64,000 nt of DNA from Margaritifera margaritifera (GCA_029931535.1 JAQPZY010001688.1:953501-1017500), one strand, 5' to 3'. Positions 35,111 to 46,190 are shown, numbered from the stretch's first letter. Translations and numbers: made by a program. Notes: generated by a model from the sequence alone, not told the origin.

Positions 35111-36335
35111 AGTTTAAAAAACTAGAGTCTCTTGAAGGGACTCATGCTCTACTAAGCGAAATGAATTTCCAGAAATTCAAGATAAAACCATTTTTTTCTT
35201 TTAACTGCTGAGTGCTGAAACCATCTCTGATATTCTTCAGCAATAACAAGAGTTTCAAATTAGCTGCTGTGGTGGACATATTGGATGTCAGATTGGTACC
35301 ATATTCATACAGGACAAAGTTGACATCATTAGAGGTCTTTGGTGAAAACCCCAATGTCATAATGATCATCCATTCAGAGGGAGTAGTGACAACAAGATTT
35401 TCAAGACAGCCATCATGGCAGCCATATTGGATGTATGACTGGCACCATTTTCATTTAGGACCAACTAGGTACCATAAGAAGCCCATTGGTGAAAAACCCC
35501 ATGTTCATATAGCCATCCATTTGGGAGGAGTAGATATAACAATATTTTCAAGATAGCCACCATGGTGGCCATATTGAGGGTTAGTCATTTACATTTAGGA
35601 CCAATCAGACACAATGAGAACTCTTCTGATGAAAACCCTATGCTAAAATGACTTTCTATTTAAGAGGAGTAGCTAAAACAAGATTTTCAAGATGACCACA
35701 TACTGGACATCAGAGCAGCACCATTTTTTAATTTAGGGTCAACATAACATCATAAGATGTCTTTTAGTGAAAAATTCATGCTGATACTGTATGACCATTC
35801 ATTCAGGAGAAGTAGTGATAACAAGATTTTCAAGCTGGCCACAGTGGCAGCCATATTTGACAGCAGATCTGCACCATTTTCATTTAGGACTAACTAGATA
35901 TCATAAAAAGTCTTCTGGTGAAACCCAATGTCAATATGACTTTCCGTTCTTTAGTAGTGATAAAATGATTTCCAAGATGGCTGCCATGGCCATCATACTG
36001 GATGTCAGATAAGCACCATTTTCATTCAGGACCAACTCGACATCATATGAAGTCTTTTAGTGAAAACCCCATCTTGATATGACCATCCATTTAGGAGGAG
36101 TAGTGATTAAGATTTTCAAGATGGCCACTGTGGTGGCTATGCTGGATGTCCGAGCAGCACCATTTTCATTTACAACCAACTAGACCATGGGATGAATGTG
36201 TGTGTACAGTTTCACGGCAATCCTCTAAGTAGTTTAGGAGTAGCAATAACAAACTTGTGCTAATCGACAGACAGACAACACACAAAAAACTATCCCATAA
36301 GCCCTTCTGGTCTATGACCAGAGCTAAAAAAAAAA
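35111..36335 (+). repeat. Copy 3 of the AAGATGGC repeat family, longest
   Basis: The leader CTTGAAGGGACTCATGCTCT and AGAAATTCAAGATAAAACCA is followed by about eight body units of ~130 bases. Each has a TTTTCAAGATGGCC-like word, CATATTGGATGTCAGA, GCACCATTTTCATTTAGGAC and GTGAAAACCCCATG. It ends with TCCCATAAGCCCTTCTGG and CAGAGCTAAAAAA, shared with copy 2. The larger unit number relative to copies 1 and 2 shows expansion or contraction of the inner array. Confidence 0.8.
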
Positions 36336-36982
36336 GATGAAGTAACATAGCTGACATTTAAGTAAACAAGTATAGTTTCCACAGCAAATGGATTGTCTTA
36401 CTAAGAAGTCAACTTGTACCACACACTTATCCATAGTATCAACACCTGCATATACAATAATTATCAGGAAGTAAATTTGATCCAGCAAGAATGATAAAGT
36501 TCTAAAAGAGATAACACTGTAACAGTAAATCATGATTGGTCACATTAGGGACATGGGTCTCAGCTTATATATAAGTTAAAATGGTTCATGATTCAAACCA
36601 GGAAGTAAACTCAACAGGTGCCAGTCAGTTGTTCACAATGCATGGTTATTTTATCTTGAACCAAATTTAATTCACTGTTGTCATACGGGACATGACTCCT
36701 TGAGTATAAGCATTTCATAAAACAGGATGTACTGTCTAGGAAAGTAAAGTCTAGGATGTACATGTACTATTAGAAAAGTCATAAAAGATTGAGATACATG
36801 TACAAGTTGAAGTTCATGTAGAGCTGTGACAAACATAACCAATATTAAACATATTATTCACACAGCTATATGTAATTGATTTTAACAGCCAAGTAAAAAT
36901 TTCAAAATTTCAAACTGAGAAACACTGATGACTTTTCCATTGGAAATCCACACTCCTTATATTACATATTACTCCCTCATCT
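36336..36982. other. Non-coding stretch
   Basis: Unique AT-rich sequence. No gene was recognised. Confidence 0.55.
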
Positions 36983-37228
36983 GGGGGCCCGAGTGGTCTA
37001 AGGCGCTCGCCTTTAGAGATCACTCACATCTCACCTCATTCTGCATGGGATTGAGTCCCAGCTCGACCAGCGTGGTTATGTGAGAAAGCTAACCAGTAGC
37101 TTCCTTTGGATCAGTGGTTCTTCCCATGGTCTTCCCGGGTTCTTTCTCCACCAAATATACTGGCCGCCATGTATAGCCTATCATGTGCTGAAAAATGGCA
37201 TTAAACCCCACAAAACCAAACCAAACAT
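36983..37228 (+). mobile_element. tRNA-Leu-derived SINE, copy 2
   Basis: A box part GAGTGGTCTAAGGCGCT, B box GGGATTGAGTCCC, body CACCAAATATACTGGCCGCC, end GGCATTAAACCCC plus an AAACCAAACC tail. The head has lost a few bases (GGGGGCCCGAGTGG versus GGGGCCCCAGATGGCCTAGTGG in copy 1). Confidence 0.85.
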
Positions 37229-38011
37229 CCCTTACCCACAGACAGTGAACCACAGGCCATAACCAACAATGCAATACAAAATACATGAGGTGTCTTCCAT
37301 TCTTCTGACCTTTCCTAAGGAGCCAAGCTAGGCGACAGGACAGAGCCAAGAATAATAACCAGTTTGCAGATGGTTACTTTAGGAATCAGATATCTATCAA
37401 ATTTCATATGAATTTCCACCCAATGATTTAGTGCTGTGTTAATGGACAGATGGATGGACACAGTCTAGTAGATGGATTGAGGGTATAACAGATAAATAAA
37501 GAAATGATTTGTAGACAACACAGAAGTGACAATATCAAAGCTAACAGTGAAAACCCTAAACAACCCTTATGCAACTTTTACTATTATTCTGGTAAACATG
37601 TTGTATAACATATTGATTGTACTTAACCAACTTGTCCTTGGCAGATACAGTTGCTAAGGGTGAATAAAGCAAAACTGTTAAAAAAACATTGCATTGTATA
37701 GTACAAGGTACAGATATAATTTTTTGTAATATTGTATATAACACAATAAAATCATGAAACGCTAGCCCCTACTGACTGAGAATAATGTGAGTGTGGGGGG
37801 TACAGAAATTACATTTACACTAAGGCCTTCTTAACCTGGATCCCAATGACAATTTCTAAGAAAAAAGTTCCTCTATTATTTTACAATCCTCTGTCATTGG
37901 TGCTGGGATAAATTTTGGGCTTTTCTGCATTAGCTTTAACTCTCAGCTGATTTGAAACAAAAAAAATCATTTGAAATGTTTGAAAAAAATCATTTGCTCA
38001 GACAAGAAAAA
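37229..38011. other. Non-coding stretch
   Basis: 37371-37460 resembles the ends of other degenerate repeats ('atcaaatttcatatgaattt', GGACAGATGGATGGACA). No gene was recognised. Confidence 0.5.
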
Positions 38012-38069
38012 TGTAGTTTTTTTGGGGGGGGGAGGACTAATTTTAATTATGCAATACTTACCTGTCACT

Positions 38070-38190
38070 ATTGTGTAGCTTTTTCTTTTCGTGTTGAAAA
38101 ACCTCGTCTATTCAATGTGAATACAACCTCCCACAGAGTGGAGAATTTGTCAATAAGACACTGTCCATTCATGAACCGTGCAGAACAGTA
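38070..38190. repeat. DIRS 1 inverted terminal repeat, low-coordinate (3') copy
   Basis: ATTCAATGTGAATACAACCT and CCACAGAGTGGAGAAT are inverted relative to the copy at about 41080-41205 (ATTCTCCACTCTGTGGGAGG). The two copies have diverged at several positions, so the insertion is not recent. Confidence 0.85.
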
Positions 38191-38252
38191 ATCTTTTTCA
38201 TAGACGATGATTATGCCAGGACATCAGAGCAGGTTGGGAGGAGGGCGTTCAG

Positions 38253-38350
38253 CAATAGTGACGGGTAAGTATTGCATAATTAAAATTAGTTTCACCATTC
38301 CAAAACTATATTTTAATAGCAGCAATATCTTACCTGTCGCTATTATGTAG
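38253..38350. repeat. DIRS 1 internal complementary region
   Basis: The left half, CGGGTAAGTATTGCATAATT, is inverted relative to the outer 3' end at about 38037-38065. The right half, TTAATAGCAGCAATATCTTA, is inverted relative to the outer 5' end at about 41205-41232. Joining both outer ends in one internal segment is the template used in DIRS models to form a circular intermediate. Confidence 0.85.
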
Positions 38351-38429
38351 CTGAATTATCAGTTAGGTGGGTAGGCTGATGTGTTAAACTGATAAAATAA
38401 AAAAAAATGGAATGTACTCCCCATTTGTG

Positions 38430-39510
38430 GGGGAGATCCACTTTACAGAATGTTGGTGTCCCTCTGGGCCACATGTTGTGCCACAACAATGGGTCCCAGA
38501 GAAAAAATGCCTGCGCTTTGTTGTCCCTACGAGCGGAGGTAGAAGGAGAAGGTAGTATGGGATCGCCAAAATGCTGCTTTCATGACATCCTCCAATGAAG
38601 AATGATTAACATAGGCTCATGAGGCAGTGACGGCTCAAACTTCATGGGTTTTTAGTTTCATAAAAGAAAGGTCTCTATCAGTAAGGAAAGGTCTCTATCG
38701 GTAAGGAATTGATAAGCTCTTTTGATTGTGTTGACAATCCGCTATGAAATAGTGTAAGCCGAAATATCAATGGAGCCCTATAGAAAGATAGAAACACAGT
38801 GCCCTAACTGGGCATAAAAACCTATCTTGATCATCCCCAGCACAGATACAACTGAGACTGGGGATCTCGATATGTACTGGGGCTACCGAAGGTAACTGAT
38901 TTTTGGCTAAAATTCTTGGTTGACAAAGGAGATAAAAGGATTCGTAATTCCCATTAAACCAATGACAGCCAGTGTCAATAGACAAGGCATGAATCTCACT
39001 CCGTCTTCTTGCAGACACCAAGGTGACTAAAAACAGTCTTGAGTGTTACATGTAGGTCCTGAAAGGAAGCCTAACTCAATGGTTCATAGGGGGTTTTGGT
39101 TAAAGACCATAAAACACAAGACAGATTCCATCTGGGCATAAGAGAGCAGGAAACAGGTCTCTGCAGCTCAAAATTCTTAATGAGATCAGCAAAGTGCGAA
39201 TCCGAATCGATTGCTGTGCCCTGAGAGAATGTGCCCTGAATGCGTATGTTGGAAATGGCAGCTCTATAGCCCTGGATAGTCAATACTGAACATCTTTTGG
39301 TCCCAAAAGGCAACAAAAGGAAATCAGCAATGAAGTTATAGAGGGACAGCTAGGATCAACATGTTTCCTACTGCACCAACCATAGAAGATTCTCCATCTG
39401 GAATCATAGACCTTGGATGTAGAAAATCTCCTAGCCTGAATGATGCAACTGGCAACCCAACCCGAAAACTTGTTCTGGTGGTTAGATTGCTCGAGATGAG
39501 CCAATCGAGA
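38430..39510 (-). pseudogene. DIRS 1 tyrosine recombinase, broken
   Basis: The N-terminal core-binding part reads RRFSTSKVYDSRWRIFYGWC (about 39280-39504) and, after a frame change, LTIQGYRAAIS. The catalytic part starts ARRRSEIHALSIDTG (about 39000-39015), which holds the first catalytic Arg, followed by FLAKNQ-like ILAKNQLPSVAP and LCPVRAL. The HxxR box is at about 38600-38640. There the Arg codon appears as TGA (HEV-stop-A), and a second stop interrupts ASW. The final FYLRS with the presumptive nucleophile Tyr is near 38535. At least two frameshifts and two stops exclude function. Confidence 0.85.
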
Positions 39511-39632
39511 AGGTGGAGAGTGTGAGGGCTGTTGTGTAGGAGGGAGCCCCTGTGTTGTGACAGAAGATCCCTCCTGTGAGGTAGAGACTTGGGTTGATCT
39601 ATCAACAGGTCTAAAAGATCACTGAACCACAA

Positions 39633-40000
39633 TCATTGGGACCACAGTGAGGCTATGAGAATGGAAGTTCTTACTTTTTGTAGAACTTGATGTAGCAGTC
39701 GGAACGGTGGTAAGGCATACACGAACAGATGATCCCACTGGAAACTGAATGCATCCACTGCACATGCTTTCTGGTCAAGGACTGGAGAAATGTAAAAGGG
39801 AAGTCTGTTGCTGAGCCTAGTCGCAAACAAGTCCACCAGAGGCTTTCCCCATAATGAGAAAAGGGATTCTATTATTGAGCAGTGGAGACCATTCCATGAA
39901 GACTATTTTGCATGATCTGGACTGATTGTCCACTAATATGTTCTTCTTTCCAAGAATGTGGTGAACTCAGAGGGTGATGTTCTCTGAGGTGGCCAGTGGA
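39633..40000 (-). pseudogene. DIRS 1 RNase H end and linker
   Basis: The open part at 39633-39836 begins VDLFATRLSNRLPFYISPVL and continues AVDAFSFQWDHLFVYALPPF, the conserved tail that follows RNase H in DIRS and related pol proteins. Upstream, in shifting frames, NILVDNQSRS matches the usual N-x-x-AD-x-LSR end of RNase H. The active-site part of RNase H was not found. Confidence 0.75.
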
Positions 40001-40039
40001 TGAGGTTCCAGACCTCCATACAAAGAGAAGGGGCATATT

Positions 40040-40695
40040 TCAGTTGTTGAAATACTGGCAAATCGGGGTTCCCAGTAATTGAAGGATTGCGGTGACTACC
40101 CCCATAAATAACTCAGGTGAAGACTCTGGATGTGTAAGCGATTCCAAACAGCTGAACCCGGAATTGCAAAACCAGAGGTATTTGCGATGTGGAGGAAATA
40201 TCTGGATGTGCAAATAGGTATCCTGAAGGTCAATGGAGACCGCCCAATCTGATGGATGAATTGCATTCCATATAGAGGTGGTCTCCACCCTGAAAGGTTC
40301 CTCCAGAAGAAACTGGTTTAAAGGGAATAGATCAATTATGATATGAAATGTGGGGGACTGATCATTCAGGACCCTCGAGACTGCCCCAGGTTGTGCACCT
40401 CTTCCCTTAATTTCACCAGATTGAACTGGTAAAAGAACATGGGGATCCTTGACAGAGGGAATTGTTCCCAAAACTGAAGTTGGTAACCCTCGCTCACAAG
40501 AGTAAGGACCCACCCATCATCTGTGATGCTTGACCAAGCCTCTGAAAAGAAGCCTAGACAAGCACCGACGGGGATGTTAGAGAGAGGAATGCATGGCAGG
40601 AGAGGGTGCGAGTCCCTAGGGCTGTCCCCCCCCTCCTTCCTTAGGAAAGGAAAGCGGGTTAGAGAACTTCCTCCTAGCGATTTGTCAATGACCAC
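40040..40695 (-). pseudogene. DIRS 1 reverse transcriptase fragment
   Basis: The N-terminal region (frame 40366-40695) has the typical PVGACLGFFSEAWSSITDDG and WVLTLVSEGYQLQF. In the overlapping frame 40040-40513, IIIDLFPLNQFL then WAVSIDLQDTYLHIQIFP corresponds to RT motifs before and at the first catalytic Asp. VVTAILQLLGTPICQYF follows, after which the sequence moves to RNase H-like text. I could not find the YxDD box, so the second catalytic pair appears to be deleted. A frameshift separates the two frames. Confidence 0.8.
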
Positions 40696-40844
40696 GCCTT
40701 GGACCCGACTGTCTAGAAAGAGGTCTTATTTGAGGTTGCTGGTTTGACTGAGGCTGCATCTGTTTGAAGAATTTTGCGGATGGCCCCTGGCATGATTTGC
40801 ATTAGTATGCATCCTGGCCAATTGCGATGGGCCCGTAACCAATT

Positions 40845-41079
40845 GCATATTGATAAGAGAGGTGCACCCTAACCCCTAAAGGGTGGAATACAATGTGGTA
40901 ACCCAAGATGTCCCTTCCAGAATTGTAAAAGGGAGCAGGGATTACTGGCATATAAACAGAATACAGAACAGATGAATGTAACACTGAAATATAATATTGT
41001 TGAAGGGAAGACTGCAATGCTGTAAAACACTTGCAACAAGCAATTTTTCTCTCATCACAATCTACGACACATACATCAA
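40845..41079 (-). other. DIRS 1 5' leader beyond the ORF1 deletion
   Basis: 'aaagggtggaatacaatgtg' matches 'aaggggtggaatacacgagg' at 47366-47385 in element 2. This places the ORF1 deletion junction just above 40845. No coding sequence remains here. Confidence 0.7.
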
Positions 41080-41205
41080 CATGGCATCCTTGAGGTGCAT
41101 GAGTGGACTGTGTCTTATTGACTATTCTCCACTCTGTGGGAGGATGTATTCACATCGAACAGATGAGGTTTTTCGACACAAAAAAGTAAAAGCCACGCAA
41201 TAACG
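41080..41205. repeat. DIRS 1 inverted terminal repeat, high-coordinate (5') copy
   Basis: Inverted copy of 38070-38190. It contains GACTATTCTCCACTCTGTGG and GTATTCACATCGAACAGATG. Confidence 0.85.
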
Positions 41206-41232
41206 AAAGGTGAGATATTTCTGCTATTAAAA

Positions 41233-41595
41233 CAGCTATAATAAATAGTGACCACTTTAGTGTCTTTGATGTACTATATTGTTTTCACAAAACACTGCTA
41301 AAATATGAAAATTAGAGGCAAAAAAGTACCTCCAATCAGGAGTGTGCTTTTCTGATCCAAAGCATGTAATTTTAGTATAAGCAACTTTTCACTTAAATGA
41401 TGTATTGTAAATTCATGTTTCATGTTGTTTTGTGTATAATAACTCATTTGTTTTTGATATTGTTTGTGAGATATTTTCATGTTTTTATATGTTGTCTGTA
41501 TGCAAACTGGTTTTTTTTTTTTTAAATGCCTTTATGTGTTAACGTTATGTTGTAAAGCGCTTAGAGCTTTTTAAAAGAATAAGCGCTCTATTAAG

Positions 41596-41630
<35 letters not shown>

Positions 41631-42063
41631 TAATGTACCAAAAATGCTTAAGAAGAAGCTATCATATTTATCTGATGGTAAGACCATGCCTGCTCATAAG
41701 CCCACCTGCCCATTTTTTTAAAAATTTTGGCAATATTTACTAAGGTTATCCATGTCTGATAATTAGCCAATCTGATAAATTCATCTGTCTGGTCCCCTGG
41801 TCTTATCATGGGGCAAATACTGTATTCACCTCAGCTGTTTTCTTGTCGAAGCAAAACAAAAGTGCCAACATTAATTAGGCTTTACTTCATTCAATTCATT
41901 AACTATATCATGTTGAAAAACAGCTTGTTTTATTACTTGATGCTGTTTTGTTTATTGTGAACCATTTATTTCTTATTCCTGGGATTTTTCTATTTGCCTT
42001 AAAAACTGATCATTGGCAATAGTTGCATGCAGGGGAAAATCAGGATGACTGCAAGAACTCAAA
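41233..42063. other. Spacer between the DIRS elements; (ATT)n at 41599-41630
   Basis: Unique AT-rich sequence with a T run at about 41510-41523 and ATT repeats. No gene was recognised. Confidence 0.6.
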
Positions 42064-42338
42064 TATGCAAAAATGTTCACCCCAAAATCTGTACAAATGC
42101 ACAATGCAAAAATGTTCACCCCAAAATCTGTACAAATGCACAATGCAAAAATGTTCACCCCAAAATCTGTACAAATGCACAATGCAAAAATGTTCACCCC
42201 AAAATCTGTACAAATGCACAATGCAAAAATGTTCACCCCAAAATCTGTACAAATGCACAATGCAAAAATGTTCACCCCAAAATCTGTACAAATGCACAAT
42301 GCAAAAATGTTCACCCCAAAATCTGTACAAATGCACAA
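42064..42338. repeat. 39-bp tandem repeat, 7 identical copies
   Basis: The unit begins ATGCAAAAATGTTCACCCCA and ends AAATCTGTACAAATGCACA. All seven copies appear identical, so the array is young. The period is 13 codons and five long frames (three plus, two minus) are open at once, which argues that none is a gene. Confidence 0.97.
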
Positions 42339-42962
42339 TGTTAAACCTCTTTAACTTTGCTGCATGCAAATTCCAATGGAGAGGAGAGTAGCAAAAAGTG
42401 TGCTTGAACATTTTTTTTTTATCATTATGTCATAACACATGAACTTAACATGCAATTTTATACATCTACATTAAATTACAGTCTCTGTGTAATTCCCATT
42501 CAATTAAGTGTTTTACTTCTAATGTATTAATTTTTACAATGCTGCATGAAACTAATAAAACAAGGAAGTTATTTAATTATTAGTGCATGGTCAATCATTG
42601 TAATTAATTCCCCAAAAAGTGTAGAGACAATTCCACATATTTCAAAATGAGAAAAAATCTGCAAAATTGCAAATTCTGCCCCTAATCCGCAAAACTTGGT
42701 AATAAATCTGCAGCTTAGGGAAAAATCCACAACAAGTGATCGCCCTTGAAACTTACCTACAAACTATTGCCTGATGCATAAATGTGCATGTGACAGAGTG
42801 TCCTGTAGTGAAAGTCCCTGCTTCCATGATCTGCAGTTTCAGATCCTGGACTCACTGTAGTCAAAATCTGGTGTGAGCTAATGATGTAATGGACAGCGTT
42901 TTGGGTAAATGCCTGGGTTTCCATTTTCAAAATATTCTATCCTACTAAGAGTTATGCATAAA
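42339..42962. other. Non-coding stretch
   Basis: Unique AT-rich sequence. No gene was recognised. Confidence 0.55.
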
Positions 42963-43030
42963 TGTAGTTTTGTTTTTTTTGGGGGGGGGGGGTAAAACTA
43001 ATTTTAATTATGCAATACTTACCTGTCGCT

Positions 43031-43173
43031 ATTGTTAGCTATCCCATTTTCGTGCCGAAAATCACCATCCGTTCGATGTGAATACATCCCCCTAGAGTGG
43101 AGAAAAGGTAAGAATGACCTTTGCACTCCAGTCTGTGCCTCGTTTAGGCTTGCCTAAATACGTCATCTTTTTC
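43031..43173. repeat. DIRS 2 inverted terminal repeat, low-coordinate (3') copy
   Basis: ATCCCATTTTCGTGCCGAAA, CCGTTCGATGTGAATACAT, GAGTGGAGAAAAGGTAAGAA and AGGCTTGCCTAAATACGTCA are all found inverted at 47552-47690. Confidence 0.9.
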
Positions 43174-43227
43174 ATAGATGATGATTACACAAGACATCAG
43201 AGCGGGGTGGGAGGAGGGCATTCGACA

Positions 43228-43328
43228 ACAGCGACAGGTAAGTATTGCATAATTAAAATTAGTTTTACCCTCCCAAAAAACTACATTTTAATAGCAGCAA
43301 TTACTTATCCAGTCGCTATTGTTAGCTG
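43228..43328. repeat. DIRS 2 internal complementary region
   Basis: The left half, GCGACAGGTAAGTATTGCAT, is inverted relative to the outer 3' end (42993-43030). The right half, TTTTAATAGCAGCAATTACT, is inverted relative to the outer 5' end (47690-47719). The junction between the halves holds ACCCTCCCAAAAAACTACA, which corresponds to the outer TGTAGTTTT...GGG terminus. Confidence 0.9.
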
Positions 43329-43469
43329 AATGTCAGTTAGGGGAGTAGGCTGATGCTCTAGTTAAACTGATAAAAAACAGAGAAAAATGTAATGTACTCA
43401 CCGTAGAGGGAGAGGTACATCTTATAGAAGTTTGGTGTCTCTCTGAGTCACATGTTGTACTGCAATGAT

Positions 43470-43999
43470 GGGCCTGAGAGAAAAATGCCTGCGCTCCGTT
43501 GTGCTAATGAGCGGAGATAAAAGGAGGAGAAGGTAGTATGGGAACGTCAAAAGCTGCCTTCATGGCGTCATTTTAGGGGGAGAGATTAATGTAGGACCAT
43601 GAGGCAGCAACTGCTCGAACCTCATGAGCTTTTAGTTTCCTAAAGGAAAGGTCTCGATCAGTAAGGGACTGATACGTTCTTTTGATTCTAGTGACAATCC
43701 ACCAGGAGATGGTGGCAGCTGAATGTCTACAGAGTCCTTAAGAGAAGGAAGAGACGTTCCCTACCCTTCCTTTTTCCTTTGGAGGCATTAAGATAGAACG
43801 GAGGGCCCTCACAGGGCATAAGAGTCTATCTGGATAATCCCCTGCACAGATTTGACTTAGACTGGGGATCTCTCTAGGTAATGGAGCTACCGAAGGTGAT
43901 TGATTTTTAGCGAGAAATCCTGGTTGGCAGAGGAGGGAGACAGAATCGTAATTCATGTTAACCCAGAGACAGCAAGTGTCAATAGACAAGGCATGAAAT
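43470..43999 (-). pseudogene. DIRS 2 tyrosine recombinase C-terminal part
   Basis: The frame 43738-43989 reads LSIDT-like MSIDTCCLWVNMNYDSVSLL, then GFLAKNQSPSVAP and LCPVRALRS. Further downstream on the minus strand, in a shifted frame, HEVRAVAASW (about 43597-43626) holds the catalytic HxxR pair intact, unlike element 1. A FYLRS segment follows near 43515 with the presumptive nucleophile Tyr. A stop separates the two boxes. The N-terminal core-binding domain and first catalytic Arg are lost in the deletion. Confidence 0.8.
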
Positions 44000-44003
44000 T
44001 CGC

Positions 44004-44450
44004 TTACTCAATGGTAATCAAAGGTAGGCCGCAACCACTCCCATAATTCGGGTGAAGACTCTGGGTGCAGAAGAGATTCCGAACGGCAGAACCCGGAATT
44101 GAAAAACTTCCTGCTTTAAGCAAAAACCAGAGATATTTGTGGTGTGGAGGAAAATTCAGGATGTGCAAGTAGGCATCCAGAAGGTCAATGGAGACTGCCC
44201 AATCGGACGGACGAAGTGCGTTCCGAATCGATGAGGTTGTCTCCATCTTGAAAGGTTCCTCCAGAAGAAACTGGTTGAGTGCGGAAGATCAATTATGATC
44301 CAAAATTTCCCACTTTTCTTGGTGACCAGGAAGATCCGGGAGTAGAAGGTGGAAGACTGATCGTTCAGGACCCTCTCGACTGCCCCTTTCTGCAAAAGGG
44401 TGTGCATCTCTTCCCTCAATTTCCCCAGATTGGACTGGGGAAATAGAATC
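44004..44450 (-). pseudogene. DIRS 2 reverse transcriptase, N-terminal half
   Basis: KGAVERVLNDQSSTFYSRIF and LVTKKSGKFWIIIDL (frame 44156-44419) match the opening fingers region of DIRS-type RT. After a frameshift near 44283, WAVSIDLLDAYLHI (frame 44004-44246) carries the first catalytic Asp in the D-L-x-D-A-Y form. The sequence ends shortly after, before the YxDD box, because of the internal deletion. Confidence 0.85.
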
Positions 44451-44882
44451 GGGGTCCTTGATAGCGGTGTTGTTCGCGAACTGGAGTCGATAACCCTTGT
44501 TCACATTGGAGAGGACCCACCCATCGTCCGTAATGCTTGACCAAGTCTCTGAAAAGAGGCCTAGGTGAACACCTACGGGGACGTTCGGGAGGGGGATGCA
44601 CGGCAGGAGAGGGGTTAGATCCCTAGGGCTGTCCCCCCCTTCCTCCGGTGGGAAAGGAAGGAGGATAATAAACTTTCTCTTTTGGGGTCTGCAGCGACTT
44701 TGACGCCATGGACCCGACATACGAGGAGGTGGTTTAGTTTGAGGTTGCGGCTTGGGCTGGGATTGCGTCTGCTTGAAGAACTTGGCGGATGGCCCCTGAG
44801 GGCGATTCACATTAACACACTTCTTGGCCGATTGCGATGGACCAGGAGTGAATGTAAAGGATCGATGCTGATGATCCAGCAA
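44451..44882 (-). pseudogene. DIRS 2 region joining ORF1 and RT
   Basis: The 197-codon frame (44289-44882) begins MLDHQHRSFTFTPGPSQSAK, with a Gln/Pro-rich stretch typical of the linker before RT. It continues PVGVHLGLFSETWSSITDDG and WVLSNVNKGYRLQF, the conserved entry to RT. It parallels 40366-40695 of element 1, with which it aligns base for base over long stretches. Confidence 0.75.
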
Positions 44883-46190
44883 GTCTCAAGAAGCCACAGG
44901 TGGTATGAGGCCCGCAAAGAGGGTCGGGGCTTCCAGCGGAGCAGCCCTTAGAAGGTCTTTACTCTGCTAAGTAAGACCTTCGAGGAGTCCAATGCAATGT
45001 AACAGCAGATGTGCAGAATTCCGCCGATAAAGCCATTGCAACAGAAGCGCATGCCAGAATGTCTAGGCCACCGCTTCCAGCACGCGTTGTATTGTGGCTG
45101 GATTCAAGAAGGCCTCTCTCAGCATGCTGAGAATAGATCGGAATGCAACGCAATGGTTACAAGTAACCAGGTTTTCTGCTCTATGGCATCGATTGTTTTA
45201 ATTGGAACGCAAGCCCAGGCTCCCATAGAAATGCCTACTTTGGCTGCCTCAGCATGCAATTGGGGAGGTTTGGTAGGCCATTTTGAGAAATGTATCCTGT
45301 AACTGGCAGAAGATACCAGAGGTCACAATGTCGAGGGAGGGACAATCCACCTTCGACGTTGCTGAGCTACATTTTGGCCTAGCGAAAGCCTCTGTGAGAA
45401 TTCCTCAATCGTTGGGGAATGAGGAAGAAGCAAGAGGTCTGGTTGTGTTTGCTCCCTGGAGATCTTTTCTATAATGGAAAGAATCTTTTTGGATTGTTTG
45501 CCATATGGTTGGGGCACAATTTGTTTACACTCTTATGAAAGGACCAGACCTCTTCCTCCACTTCCAACTGAGAGGAAGGGGTGGGCCTGAGAGGTGTCAG
45601 TGCCGCTGTTTTCTGTCTCGAACTCATTTGAGTCAACAAGAATAGAGAGGACATTGTCATCATCTGGTATACTCTGAGTCGGAGAGTGGTGGGCATCGCT
45701 ATGTCCCTCGATGTGGAGGGGGCATAGGAGCACTCTGCACCATGGCCTATAGTTCAGTGCAAGTTCCAGTGGGGAGGCCAGACTGCCTGTCTACCCTGGA
45801 TGATGTGACACCTCTAGCCTTCCACACTGGAGCCACCTGGTGAGGAGGTGATGGCGGGACACGAGCCGCAGCATCACCTCGACTGTGAGGGCAAGGTCCA
45901 GTAGCCCACGGGGGCATAGTGGACCAAGGGCCTTGAGGTGGAGGGCCCCACATCCCATAAGGATACATTGGGATAATAGGATTGGGGGGGATGCCGATCC
46001 ATTTCCCTTCCCTAGTCTGAGCCCAGTGGGCAGACTCCCAATCCTGCACAGGATGGGACAGTAGAGGCGGGTACTCAGTCCATACTCTGTCCCCATACAG
46101 TGAGGCCAACGAGTGATAATCAGAGAAGTCATCTTGACTGTTATATCACTACCCCGAAACGAGGGAGCAACATGCTACCATGAGCATGAG
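44883..46190 (-). pseudogene. DIRS 2 ORF1 (gag-like) region
   Basis: Minus-strand frames in succession cover this part: 44959-45153 (NTTRAGSGGLDILACASVAM), 45323-45733 (acidic, Ser/Thr-rich) and 45747-46109 (Pro-rich, with PPPQGPWSTMPPWATGPCPH). Position upstream of RT and composition fit the capsid-like ORF1 of DIRS elements, which is poorly conserved, so the name rests on context. Frame changes and stops break it. Confidence 0.6.

Larger units (their letters stand above)
38012..41232 (-). mobile_element. DIRS-type tyrosine-recombinase retrotransposon 1, defective
   Basis: 3.2 kb on the minus strand. In element order it shows a 5' inverted terminal repeat (about 41080-41205), a short ORF1 remnant, an RT fragment (40040-40695), the end of RNase H (39633-40000), a tyrosine recombinase (38430-39510), an internal complementary region (38253-38350) and the 3' inverted terminal repeat (38070-38190). 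The VDLFATR and ARRRSEIHAL segments and the split-end architecture are diagnostic of DIRS elements, which integrate by recombinase rather than DDE integrase. Compared with element 2 it lacks nearly all of ORF1: sequence jumps from the 44840-equivalent to the 47340-equivalent at about 40845-40860. Stops and frameshifts make it inactive. Confidence 0.9.

Noticed and set aside
42023..42411. Five long overlapping frames of 93-123 codons on both strands
   Set aside because: All arise from the 39-base repeat, whose period is a multiple of three; simultaneous opening in five frames is what a stop-free repeat unit gives.
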